From Terrimonas sp. (GTDB lineage: Bacteria; Bacteroidota; Bacteroidia; Chitinophagales; Chitinophagaceae), in assembly GCA_016125075.1 (NCBI GenBank), contig WGMO01000015.1, positions 110,379 through 174,378 on the forward strand: a stretch of DNA of 64,000 nucleotides, in the 5' to 3' direction. A model generated the notes under the pieces. The model made no database searches. It was not told the DNA's origin and saw nothing but the letters and a program-made list of their open reading frames with translations. Numbering within the stretch: the stretch's first letter is position 1; the number at the start of each line of letters is the position of its first letter. Both the position numbers and the translations under genes were made by a program. This document shows, piece after piece, positions 37,172 to 45,538 of the stretch.

Positions 37172-37527
37172 CTTGTTTCTCTTGGGTTGTTTTTGATTAT
37201 TTACCGGTACAACAACTCAGGAAGATCATACCCCTACGCGTTAACAATATTTTAAAGGTAGCGGCAGGAGAGAAGGATAAATGGTAAGAAGAAATAATTA
37301 GATCGGAGGAATCAACAAAAAACTCCAGTGGCTAAAGACAAAGGGATCAAGGCTATGTATATCGTGCCTTCTTTTCTTTGGGGATAAGGAATGGGCAATA
37401 GTAATTAAGCAATAAAAAGCACGCTGTGGTTTTATATACTTGTAATAATTTATTGCCTATTCTTTATTCACTATTCACCACGCCCCGCTCAATAACTCAC
37501 AGGTAGGAAATTCTTTTCGTTCTTTCC
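37172..37527. other. Intergenic region with a two-armed heptamer repeat
   Basis: 356 bp between two minus-strand genes. Left arm of the GCAATAG family at 37388-37412, right arm (ttattgcctattctttattc...) at 37451-37478. It could form a hairpin and separate the receptor from the STN protein. The receptor promoter should lie at the left end. Confidence 0.55.
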
Positions 37528-39360
37528 CTAGAAAATATTGATTCCTGCATTCCAGCCCCACCAACCACTGACGCGGTTGCTATAACTGTGGGTACCATAA
37601 CCGGATTTTGGAACAGGGTACCGGTAACCGGCTATCCCGGCCCATTGGTCGGACACAAAGACATTGTAAGAAGGCCCTCCATAAACAGATATAAACTTAT
37701 TGATCTTTACATGCAGTTGCAGTTGTGCCCGGTTCAGCAGGTTCAGGTAATTCCAGCTACCGAGGTAGAGGTATTGCGAGATCAGTTCCGGGTTAAAAGC
37801 GATATTTTTCTTTTTGTTCAGGGGCATTTCACTCCCCAGCCCATAACCAAAGGCATAGGCCTTGTTGAGGTTACCGGTATGCATACCCGCTTGCAGAATG
37901 CTATAGAATTTTTGGTTACCTGTCTTGAAGGCAAGGTTGAAACCGGTCACTTCATTGCTGCTTACCGCCAGTTTATGATAACCTTTCAGCACCACATTGA
38001 TCAGCCCGATGCTATATCCGTCACTCGAATCTACGATATTGATCAGCCCGATCTGTACCCCCTTCAGCCTTTTGGTATAATTGATGACCCCTGCAATTTG
38101 TACCCCGTTGATTTCCTTATTACTGAAATTCGCCACCCCCGCTACCTGCAGACCACTCACTTTTTTCCGGGCAAAATTCCCCACGCCTGCCAACTGGAAA
38201 CCCTTAACGCTGTCAGTTACATGGTTGTAAACACCTCCCAGCTGGAAGCCGGTGAACTTACCTTTAACAAGGTTATTCACGCCACCTACCTGGAAACCCC
38301 TTACCGAATCCAGTACCGTATTGTTGATTCCCGCCAGCTGGAAACCGGTGAACTTACCCCCGTCAATATTAAAAAGGCCTGCCAGCTGAAAATATTTCAC
38401 TTCTTTCTTATCAATATTAAATAAGCCCCCCAGTTCAAAACCATGGGTGCCAGCCGTATATCCTCCCAATACATTGAAGGAAAAATTATTTACTACTTGC
38501 GGACTCAGCCTGCCATGCGTACTCAGCCCGGGGGTCAGGGATACCTGGAAGGGTCTTTCCGTGAAAAATTTCCGGAGGTTAAGGCTTTGTATTTTTTGCT
38601 GCGATGAAAGTAAAAAGCGACCCGCACCGGTCCTTTCCACGGTACCCGTGTCTACCGGTAAAGGATAGTGTTTTTGCTGCACCAGGTTCAGGGCCTGTAT
38701 CAAATCGGGGATCAGGTAATCCAGTGGAGATACGGTTACGTTTTCTTCAGTATTCTCCAATGGCATCAGGGTTACCGTCAACTGCTGGTCATGCCTGGTT
38801 TCTATCCTGACCATGGTATCCATATAGAACTCCTTGCTCACATTCAGCTCAGCCACAGCAGCCTTGCTGCTTTTCAGCCTTATCTTGAAATAACCATTTT
38901 GATTGCTAAGGGCGGCCGCCAGTAATTTCTTTTCATAAATGCTTGCTTCACTGATAGCCGAACCGGTTTCGCGGTTGTACACAAACCCGCTAACGCTATA
39001 GATCCGGTCTTCATTCACCGCCCGCTCGGTCACCATCGTCATACGGATTGGGGCTTTTCGGATGATGATATAGTTCCCGCTTTCCCGGAATTCATAGCTT
39101 TCGTTGAACAGTAAGGATAAGATCTCTTTCAGGGATTTGTTTTGGGCAGAAAGACTAACCAGGCTGTCCTTATTAACGATCTTGCTGTTATAGGAGAAAT
39201 AGAAATCTCCTTTATTACTGAGAATTTCGAGTACATTATCCATTCGCTGGTTGCTGACCTGCAAACTCAGGTTTTTGTTTAATAATAGCTGGGCCGAAAG
39301 GAGGTGTGTTGCAAGCAAGAGAAAAAGGAATAGGATCCGGCTGACGGTCTTTGGGTTCAT
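37528..39360 (-). CDS. STN and carboxypeptidase-regulatory-like domain protein with surface repeats
   Basis: 610 residues. Signal peptide, STN domain (residues about 28-85: LSLQVSNQRMDNVLEILSNKG), a CarboxypepD_reg-like sandwich (about 120-200), a linker, then from about residue 300 a run of repeats of about 20 residues with a GFQLAGxxN core (GFQLAGINN, GFQVGGVNN, GFQLGGVYN, GFQLAGVGN, GLQVAGVAN, GVQIAGVIN, GVQIGLIN). These are the LA_2272-type surface repeats. The C-terminus is barrel-like. It occupies the position where TonB receptors usually follow FecR; it starts 11 bp after the FecR stop. Confidence 0.85.
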   Translation of the reverse strand: MNPKTVSRILFLFLLLATHLLSAQLLLNKNLSLQVSNQRMDNVLEILSNKGDFYFSYNSKIVNKDSLVSLSAQNKSLKEILSLLFNESYEFRESGNYIIIRKAPIRMTMVTERAVNEDRIYSVSGFVYNRETGSAISEASIYEKKLLAAALSNQNGYFKIRLKSSKAAVAELNVSKEFYMDTMVRIETRHDQQLTVTLMPLENTEENVTVSPLDYLIPDLIQALNLVQQKHYPLPVDTGTVERTGAGRFLLSSQQKIQSLNLRKFFTERPFQVSLTPGLSTHGRLSPQVVNNFSFNVLGGYTAGTHGFELGGLFNIDKKEVKYFQLAGLFNIDGGKFTGFQLAGINNTVLDSVRGFQVGGVNNLVKGKFTGFQLGGVYNHVTDSVKGFQLAGVGNFARKKVSGLQVAGVANFSNKEINGVQIAGVINYTKRLKGVQIGLINIVDSSDGYSIGLINVVLKGYHKLAVSSNEVTGFNLAFKTGNQKFYSILQAGMHTGNLNKAYAFGYGLGSEMPLNKKKNIAFNPELISQYLYLGSWNYLNLLNRAQLQLHVKINKFISVYGGPSYNVFVSDQWAGIAGYRYPVPKSGYGTHSYSNRVSGWWGWNAGINIF

Positions 39361-39371
39361 GATGAAAAATA

Positions 39372-40355
39372 TTATTCTATAATGATGGTATCTTCTTTCC
39401 GGGTAATCCTTACATCGAAGGTGAGGCTGATCACGTTCAGTACCTGTTCGAGTGATTCATTGATGAATGTGGTATTGAGCCGCAGCCGGCGCAGTTCCGG
39501 CCGCGCGATCAGGATCGTGCTGTCATAAGCCTGGTTCAGCACTTCCACCAGTTTCCATAGGGGGGTATCGTCGCAAACGAATTCCCGGCTGCGGTAATAA
39601 TTGTATAATTTATCGGTAACGGGTTCCTTGGTCAGGCTTTCATTGTTCCTGCCGATAGTTATTTTTTCTCCTGCCTTTAATGCAATGGTCGATCCGCCCT
39701 TGACGACTTTTACAATCCCGGTTTCGACGATCACTTCGGTGACCCCGTTCTCGTTCTTGATGTTGAAAGAAGTGCCCACTACTGTCACCTGCACACTGTC
39801 TACCGTAATGATAAAAGGTTTTTGATGATCCGGTTTGATATTGAAAAATGCTTCACCTTTAAGGGCCACTGATCGGGTCTTCCCTTTGAATTTGGACGGG
39901 TAACTGAGTGAAGAGGCTTTATTTAAGGTGATGATAGAACCATCCGATAAAGTATCGGTCAGGGGAGATTGACGCGAGGCGACAACCAGTTCTTCCACCG
40001 GATTATTACGGATTAGCATAAAGCCGATGATACCGATCGCGGCAATTATGATGACGGATGCGGCTATCCGAAGGCGGTAGGCCAGCAGGTTCCTGGTGGG
40101 CCGGTTTTTGTTTTTTCTTTCCTTGAATCTTTCCCAGGCTGCATTTGCATCAACGCCGGAAACGACTGCCAGTTCCCTGCTGTTTTCCCAAATGGTCTGG
40201 AAGGCGGAAAAATATCGCTGGTTCTCTGCATGGGCATCGATCCAGGTCCTGACGGATGCTCTTTCCACCTCAGGCAATTCGTTCAGCAGGTATTTCACCA
40301 GCAGGTCGTCGTCAATATGGTTAAATTTTTCTTCCAGGGTGTGGGGTTTATAAAT
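39372..40355 (-). CDS. fecR: FecR-type anti-sigma factor
   Basis: Around 300-327 residues depending on the start. The FecR family ferric-citrate regulator has a cytoplasmic DUF4880-like N-terminus (HIDDDLLVKYLLNELPEVE), a transmembrane helix at about residue 90-110 (IAASVIIIAAIGIIGFML), then FecR beta domain repeats (LTDTLSDGSIITLNKASSLSYPSKF...) and a C-terminal STN-like domain. A GTG at 40298 would cut off the conserved N-terminal HIDDDLL segment, so a start nearer 40355 (ATT, overlapping the sigma stop codon) is suspected. It binds and controls the sigma factor upstream. Confidence 0.88.
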   Translation of the reverse strand: MYKPHTLEEKFNHIDDDLLVKYLLNELPEVERASVRTWIDAHAENQRYFSAFQTIWENSRELAVVSGVDANAAWERFKERKNKNRPTRNLLAYRLRIAASVIIIAAIGIIGFMLIRNNPVEELVVASRQSPLTDTLSDGSIITLNKASSLSYPSKFKGKTRSVALKGEAFFNIKPDHQKPFIITVDSVQVTVVGTSFNIKNENGVTEVIVETGIVKVVKGGSTIALKAGEKITIGRNNESLTKEPVTDKLYNYYRSREFVCDDTPLWKLVEVLNQAYDSTILIARPELRRLRLNTTFINESLEQVLNVISLTFDVRITRKEDTIIIE

Positions 40356-40917
40356 GAAATAAAATAATCAATACAGTTAAAAAATCTGCAAGCCGGGTAC
40401 GCATCAGTTTCAGGGCCTTGCTCATCTGGTTCTCAACAGTTTTTACGGAAATATGGAGTCGGTCGGCTATTTCACGGTATTTCAGGTCCTCAAACCGGCT
40501 CAGCTGGAAAACGGTGCGGCATTGCTCGGGCAATTCGTTGAGCGCCGATCGATACCGGGCTTCCATTTCTTTTGTCAGTATTTTTTTGGATGCATGCTCG
40601 GTTGTTTGTTTCATGAGATAGGCCACATGTAGCTGGTGATCGGATCTTACTTTCCGGTGCTTGATATGGTTCAGGCTTTCATTATGAACGGCCCGGTAGA
40701 GGTAGGCCGTAACCGATCCGTTGAAATTCAGTTTTTCCGACCTTTCCCAAAGCCTGAAAAAAACCTGTTGTACGATCTCTTCTGCCATTGTTTCGTCTTT
40801 CAGAATGGTATAGGCATAGGCGTGCAGGTTCTTAAAATGGGTTTTAAAAACCTGTTCAAAAGTAGCCTCGTCCCGTTGATTCAGCAGGCTGGCGATGGTT
40901 TCTTGCTCTGGATCCAT
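40348..40917 (-). CDS. ECF (FecI-type) RNA polymerase sigma factor
   Basis: 189 residues from the ATG at 40917 (the 66-nt longer frame lacks sigma homology). Region 2 is visible as FEQVFKTHFKNLHAYAYTILKDETMAEEIVQQVFFRLWERS and region 4 as ALNELPEQCRTVFQLSRFEDLKYREIADRLHISVKTVENQMSKALKLMR. Bacteroidota ECF factors of this size are usually paired with FecR and a TonB-type outer-membrane sensor, as here. It opens the operon that runs fecR, STN protein, and probably the TonB receptor. Confidence 0.92.
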   Translation of the reverse strand: MDPEQETIASLLNQRDEATFEQVFKTHFKNLHAYAYTILKDETMAEEIVQQVFFRLWERSEKLNFNGSVTAYLYRAVHNESLNHIKHRKVRSDHQLHVAYLMKQTTEHASKKILTKEMEARYRSALNELPEQCRTVFQLSRFEDLKYREIADRLHISVKTVENQMSKALKLMRTRLADFLTVLIILFHL

Positions 40918-41129
40918 GCTTTGGGTTCTGAACTCCTGATCTATTAATAAAGCTGCGCCCAAAAGTAATTTAATGTATAACAACCAGGATACCGTTTACC
41001 CCTATTCGGCGTTAAAAAAAAGGGGGTTTAATTTTTTGGTTGAAAATGAAGTCAATAGGAATAATTATGACTAAAGTCACCTATGTGTTTTGAAAAAAAC
41101 GACGATATTTGGCAAAACTTTTTAAAACT

Positions 41130-41603
41130 ATGAATATGAAAAGATTGCTATTTGTTGTTGCCATTTTCTTTGCCGCTGTGCTGGCGAATGCACAGGATGC
41201 CGAATCCGCCAAGCCCGGTGTCGTGTATGGTACCGTTTCGGAAAAAGGGAACCCTATTGATATCAATAAGATCGAGGGTTCGCTCCAGGCCAATAAGTTT
41301 ACCGGAAAAGTGCAGGGCAAGGTCGTGGAAGTTTGCCAGGCCATGGGTTGCTGGGCTAAATTACAGCGCGCAGACGGCAGCACGGTGATGATCAAAGTGA
41401 ATGAACATGAATTTGCCATGCCCAAGGACATTGTTGGCAGGACCGTGGTGGCAGAAGGAGAGGCGGAATACAAAGAGACCTCTGTAAAGCAATTAAAGCA
41501 TTATGCAGAAGATGCCGGTAAGAGCAAGGAAGAAATCAAAAAGATCACCCAACCCAAAAAAGAGATTACGATGACGATCAGCGGGGTAAAAGTGGTGGAA
41601 TAA
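41130..41603 (+). CDS. DUF4920 domain secreted protein
   Basis: 157 residues from the ATG at 41130 (an upstream TTG at 41109 also opens the frame). Signal peptide ending LANAQ. The body has the DUF4920 pattern GTVSEKGNPIDINKIEGSLQANKFTGKVQGKVVEVCQAMGCWAKLQRADGSTVMIKVNEHEFAMPKDIVGRTVVAEGEA, including the CQAMGCW pair of cysteines. The domain resembles an OB-like fold of unknown function. A good terminator follows. Confidence 0.88.
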   Translation: MNMKRLLFVVAIFFAAVLANAQDAESAKPGVVYGTVSEKGNPIDINKIEGSLQANKFTGKVQGKVVEVCQAMGCWAKLQRADGSTVMIKVNEHEFAMPKDIVGRTVVAEGEAEYKETSVKQLKHYAEDAGKSKEEIKKITQPKKEITMTISGVKVVE

Positions 41604-41623
41604 TAGGATCAACTTTTTTTCAG

Positions 41624-41655
41624 TCCCGGCGCCGAAAGGTGACCGGGATTTTTTT
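41624..41655 (+). terminator. Rho-independent terminator
   Basis: tcccgg and ccggga with an inner stem around gaaa, followed by seven T residues. It ends the DUF4920 gene transcript. Confidence 0.85.
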
Positions 41656-41670
41656 GGGCAACGTTGAAAG

Positions 41671-41810
41671 GAAATAGTAAATAGGCAATAGTAAATAAGC
41701 AACAGGCAAAAAAATTCGCATTTATCAAAATAATATTTCTTCAGGAAAATATTAACCCAGATCGATTAAATATTATTACTTATTGCCTACTCCCTATTTA
41801 TTTTTTCCTG
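41671..41810. repeat. Two-armed GCAATAG-type repeat
   Basis: Left arm 41671-41712 (agtaaataggcaatagtaaataagcaacaggcaa) and right arm 41772-41810 (attacttattgcctactccctatttatt) are inverted copies. Arms are built from 6-8-nt runs of the type GCAATA(A/G) and GTAAATA. It lies between DUF4920 and the transporter gene. Confidence 0.75.
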
Positions 41811-41817
41811 CTCTCTC

Positions 41818-42993
41818 TTATTTAAAAAAACTATCCCTTACAGCCAATACACTCATCCAGCTCATGGCCAGGACCACCAGCCATCCCAGGACCTGCATCC
41901 AAACCGGGTGATGATAACCGTTCAGCAGTCTTTTTTTTGTAGCAATGATCAGTATCACTACCAGTGAAAGCGGAAGGATGAAACCATTGGCTGCCCCGGC
42001 AAAGATCAGCAGCTTGACCGGGTGGGGATTGACCAGGAAAAGTACCGTAGAGGCAATGATGAATCCGCTTACCATCCATCGTTCATGTTGGGCAATATAG
42101 GGATGCAGGGTTTTCCAGAAGGAGATGCTGGTATAAGAAGCCCCGACCACGGAAGTAATCGCGGCACTCCACATCACCACCCCGAAAAAGAGGTAACCCA
42201 TTTTTCCGGCAGCCATCCTGAATGCAGAAGCCAGTGGGTTGGCCGGGTCCAGGTGAACACCCTGCCATACCACACCCAGGACGGCCAGGAACAGGACAAA
42301 GCGCATCAGGGAAGTCAGCAGGATTCCCCGGACAGCGCTGGCCGAAACCTGTTGCCGGTTTTCTTTTCCTTTTATGCCGGCCTCCAGCAAACGATGCGCA
42401 CCGGCAAAGGATATATAGCCACCCACGGTACCCCCCACAAGGGTCACGATTTTTAAGGTGTCGGTGGTTGCGGGCCAGAAACTCCGGTAAACAGCTTCCC
42501 CGATAGGCGGATGAGCGCTAAAAGCGATATACAGGGTGAGAAGGATCATGAGCAATCCCAGTACCCGGGTAAAAATATCCATCAGGGAACCGGCTTTCCG
42601 GTACCCAAACACACCCAGCGCGATCAAACAACTGATGAGTGCACCATACCGGGTATCCATTCCTGTTAGTACTTCTAAGCCCAGCCCGGTACCGCCGATA
42701 TTCCCGATATTAAAGACCAGGCCACCAGCAGCAATCAGGAAGGCCAGCAACACGCCCAGTCCCGGTAATAATTGGTTGGCCAGGTCCTGGGCGGCAAAGC
42801 CGCTCATCGTGATCACCCGCCAGATATTCAGCTGTACACAGATATCGATCACTACAGAAATGAGGATTACAAAACCAAAATTGGTCAGCAGCGCTTCGGT
42901 GAAAACACTGGTCTGGGTAAGAAAACCCGGTCCAATGGCCGAAGTAGCCATCAAAAATGCGGCACCTCCTATTGCAGCGTTCCGTTTCTTCAT
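41818..42993 (-). CDS. Nramp-related transporter (probably 5-oxoproline), DPGN-lacking
   Basis: 391 residues, about 11 transmembrane helices. It has the Nramp fold (LeuT type), as in FNIGNIGGTGLGLEVLTG and VGGTVGGYISFAGAHRLL. In metal-transporting Nramp proteins the first helix carries DPGN; here it reads AIGPGFLTQ, so the aspartate and asparagine that coordinate the metal are missing. It is the last gene of the pxpB-pxpC-pxpA operon (39-bp gap after pxpA). In B. subtilis the related ycsG is also next to these genes. I infer that it imports 5-oxoproline or a similar organic acid. Confidence 0.82.
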   Translation of the reverse strand: MKKRNAAIGGAAFLMATSAIGPGFLTQTSVFTEALLTNFGFVILISVVIDICVQLNIWRVITMSGFAAQDLANQLLPGLGVLLAFLIAAGGLVFNIGNIGGTGLGLEVLTGMDTRYGALISCLIALGVFGYRKAGSLMDIFTRVLGLLMILLTLYIAFSAHPPIGEAVYRSFWPATTDTLKIVTLVGGTVGGYISFAGAHRLLEAGIKGKENRQQVSASAVRGILLTSLMRFVLFLAVLGVVWQGVHLDPANPLASAFRMAAGKMGYLFFGVVMWSAAITSVVGASYTSISFWKTLHPYIAQHERWMVSGFIIASTVLFLVNPHPVKLLIFAGAANGFILPLSLVVILIIATKKRLLNGYHHPVWMQVLGWLVVLAMSWMSVLAVRDSFFK

Positions 42994-43032
42994 GTCAGTA
43001 TTGAAGATAAGGTTTCGCTAAAGTTTTAAAAA

Positions 43033-43809
43033 TTAATGTTGAAAAGGGGCGGTGATGATGAATTTTTCTTTGCTGAGATATGCATGAATGGCACGGGCAA
43101 AATCAATGGCATGGGGGCCGTCACCATGGATACAAATGGTTTCAGCCTGGATGGGGATTTCCGTTTCATCAATCGTGGTAACGGTACCTTTCCTGATCAT
43201 CTGCATGACCTGTTGGATGGAGGCTTCTGTTGAGTCAATCACCGCCATAGCCACCTTCCTCGATACCAGGCTGCCATCTTCATTATATCGCCGGTCGGCA
43301 AAGACTTCACTGGCTGTTTTCAACCCTATTTTTTTGGCTTCTGTGATCATGAGCCTGGAGCCATAGAGCACCAGGTCCTCATCCACATCCTTGACGGCGA
43401 GAGCAATGATGGCGGAAATAGTTTTTGTACGGGCTGCCATATTATAGAGGGCGCCATGCAGTTTGACATGGTGTAAGCGGGCCCCGGCTTTTTGAGTGAT
43501 CGCTGCAAGACTGTCCACCTGTTTTGTCACCAGGTCATAGATCTCACGCATCGGCAATTGTATATCTGTCCTTCCAAAATTATCCCGGTCCTGAAAAGAG
43601 GGGTGTGCCCCAATGGCAACCTGGTGCCGGAGTGCCAGTTCCACGGTTGCTTTCATGGTATCTGTATCGCCGGCATGGTATCCACAGGCGATATTTGCGG
43701 AACTGATAAAGGGCATGATGGCGGCATCATTACCGGTCCCTTCACCGAGATCACAATTGAGGTCTATAGATATTTTTTCAGCAGTAGTGATCAGCGCCTT
43801 TTTTGTCAT
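43033..43809 (-). CDS. pxpA: 5-oxoprolinase subunit A
   Basis: 258 residues, LamB/YcsF family. Motifs: ISIDLNCDLGEGTGNDAAIMPFISSANIACGYHAGD, VAIGAHPSFQDRDNFGR and ICIHGDGPHAIDFARAI. PxpA works with PxpB and PxpC to convert 5-oxoproline (pyroglutamate) plus ATP to glutamate. Its start overlaps the stop of pxpC by 4 bp (43806-43809), showing translational coupling. The gene order is pxpB, pxpC, pxpA, transporter, all on the minus strand. Confidence 0.95.
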   Translation of the reverse strand: MTKKALITTAEKISIDLNCDLGEGTGNDAAIMPFISSANIACGYHAGDTDTMKATVELALRHQVAIGAHPSFQDRDNFGRTDIQLPMREIYDLVTKQVDSLAAITQKAGARLHHVKLHGALYNMAARTKTISAIIALAVKDVDEDLVLYGSRLMITEAKKIGLKTASEVFADRRYNEDGSLVSRKVAMAVIDSTEASIQQVMQMIRKGTVTTIDETEIPIQAETICIHGDGPHAIDFARAIHAYLSKEKFIITAPFQH

Positions 43810-44795
43810 GGGTACAATATTTCATCCAGTTTCAGGGAACAGGCAATTTGCAATAGCCGTAAGTCTTCCTGTTGCTTCAAATATATTATTTCTGCTGATT
43901 TATTGTCGGTTAATTGAAAATGAATTTTTTCTTTTGGTTTTTTCTGGGCAAGCCGCGAATGATGGGCGGCGATCACCTGTGCAATACGGGGGTATCCCCC
44001 CATGGTCTGGTGATCGGCCATGAGGATGGTCAGCTGTCCATTTGGAAGCAATTGAATACTGCCAAAACTCACTGCAGATGAAATCAATTCTTCCTCCACC
44101 CCGCTGCTAAGGTCATTGCCATGGAGGCGGTAACCCATGCGGTCTGATTGAGAAGAGATGATGAATTCGTCATGGATAAAATTTTTTTTGGCATCCTGTG
44201 TCAGCCAGTCCCATTCGGGGCCTCTCATGACAGAAATATTTTCCGGGAGATGATCCATGCTTTGCGGTGCTGCTTTCCAGTGAAATTGCAGGAAATCATT
44301 GTCTCCGGCAAATTCCGACAGGTTGATATTTTTTTTTAAGGGGATGCTGTCATCTTTCTTTAGGGGTCTCCCCTTAAATCCACCGGCCCCCGCTTTGATA
44401 TGGGTACTGTGGCTGCCCAGCCAGGGCTGGAGATCAAAACCGCTCCGAACAGCAAGATAACAACAGGTACCCATAACCGATTTTTCAAAACGCAGCCTGG
44501 CACCCTGTCTCACGGCTACCGGGTGCAGGATGTCCGTTTTTCTATTGTTGATGAAGGGAGTGAAATCAGCGCCGGCAATCGCAATCACGGCATCCGCCAA
44601 AAATTCCAGCTCCGGTGCGGGGAAATGGATCTCGATCACCGTTTCCTCAAAGGGATTCCCCACCAATGCATTCGCCACCTGCAGGGCATACTGGTCCATG
44701 GCCCCGCCGGGATTGATACCGAATTGCCGGAAGCCAAAACGGCCCTGGTCCTGGATCGTATCAAGAATACCTGCTTTTAATATGCTCAAACTCAT
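43806..44795 (-). CDS. pxpC: 5-oxoprolinase subunit C
   Basis: 329 residues, of the biotin-dependent carboxyltransferase-like family (KipA, also called PxpC). Motifs: GILDTIQDQGRFGFRQFGINPGGAMDQYALQVANALVGN, PGGAMDQ near the N-terminus, RLHGNDL and LMADHQTMGGYPRIAQVI. It forms the catalytic heterodimer with PxpB. Its start overlaps the end of pxpB by 35 bp and its stop overlaps the pxpA start by 4 bp. Confidence 0.95.
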   Translation of the reverse strand: MSLSILKAGILDTIQDQGRFGFRQFGINPGGAMDQYALQVANALVGNPFEETVIEIHFPAPELEFLADAVIAIAGADFTPFINNRKTDILHPVAVRQGARLRFEKSVMGTCCYLAVRSGFDLQPWLGSHSTHIKAGAGGFKGRPLKKDDSIPLKKNINLSEFAGDNDFLQFHWKAAPQSMDHLPENISVMRGPEWDWLTQDAKKNFIHDEFIISSQSDRMGYRLHGNDLSSGVEEELISSAVSFGSIQLLPNGQLTILMADHQTMGGYPRIAQVIAAHHSRLAQKKPKEKIHFQLTDNKSAEIIYLKQQEDLRLLQIACSLKLDEILYP

Positions 44796-45483
44796 GACTG
44801 CTGATTGAATAGAATTGAACCTGGTCGCCTGCTTTTAAAAGACAGACCGGTTCATGAAAAGGATCGAATACCGGTACCGGTGTCCTTCCGATGATCTGCC
44901 ATCCGCCCGGGGAATGAAGAGGGTAGATGCCGGTTTGCCTGCCTGCGATACCCACGCTTCCCGCTTCCACTCTTTTGGCAGGTTGTTTTTTCCTGGGCAT
45001 GGCAATGCGGGTATCGATCTCACCCATATAGGCGAAACCGGGCAGAAAGCCCATCATGAAAACATGATAGGTCCTTTCGCAATGGATATCGATTATGTTT
45101 GTCCGGCTGATATTTTTTTCATGGATGATCAATGAGAGGTCGGGTGCAAATGGCTCGTCATAGCAGACCGGTATCCGGTGAAGGATCCCATCATCGGGTG
45201 CATGGGCGATATCTTTTTGCATACAGGCGGCCAGGGCCTCCTCCATGCAACGCGAAGCGGTCTCTTCACCTGCATGCTTTTTTACAGCCAGGATATCAAA
45301 ATACACCGTTAAGGAACTATAGGCCGGTACCGATTCAACCATACCTTCCAGCGGGTTCGCCTGCAGGAAATGATGGATTGCCAGCACCCGCCTGTTGAGA
45401 TTCCTGTCGATATGGTTGCCAAAATCTATCGTGATGGCCGACTCGCTGTTTGCATATATCCGGTATGGTAATAATGAATCCAT
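44761..45483 (-). CDS. pxpB: 5-oxoprolinase subunit B
   Basis: 240 residues, KipI/PxpB family. Typical blocks: PYRIYANSESAITIDFGNHID at the N-terminus, IPVCYDEPFAPDL in the middle, then MMGFLPGFAYMGEID and AGSVGIAGRQTGIYPLHSPGGWQIIGRTP. It is the first gene of the 5-oxoprolinase operon and faces the radical SAM gene across a 55-bp divergent promoter region. In Bacillus this protein pair was first seen as regulators of the KinA kinase, but pyroglutamate hydrolysis is the general role. Confidence 0.95.
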   Translation of the reverse strand: MDSLLPYRIYANSESAITIDFGNHIDRNLNRRVLAIHHFLQANPLEGMVESVPAYSSLTVYFDILAVKKHAGEETASRCMEEALAACMQKDIAHAPDDGILHRIPVCYDEPFAPDLSLIIHEKNISRTNIIDIHCERTYHVFMMGFLPGFAYMGEIDTRIAMPRKKQPAKRVEAGSVGIAGRQTGIYPLHSPGGWQIIGRTPVPVFDPFHEPVCLLKAGDQVQFYSISSHEFEHIKSRYS

Positions 45484-45524
45484 GAATTGCAGGGGAAGTT
45501 ACTCTATTATTGCGTGCAGGCTTT

Positions 45525-45532
45525 TACCTTTG
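45525..45532 (+). promoter_or_regulatory. Bacteroidota-type -7 promoter element (TACCTTTG)
   Basis: TACCTTTG, an exact match to TAnnTTTG, ends 6 bp before the ATG at 45539. It supports that start and suggests a very short or leaderless message for the radical SAM gene. Confidence 0.5.
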
Positions 45533-45538
45533 TCAGCA

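Noticed and set aside
37588..38424. Plus-strand 278-codon frame
   Set aside because: Antisense to the STN/surface-repeat gene; long only because the repeats lack stops in that frame.
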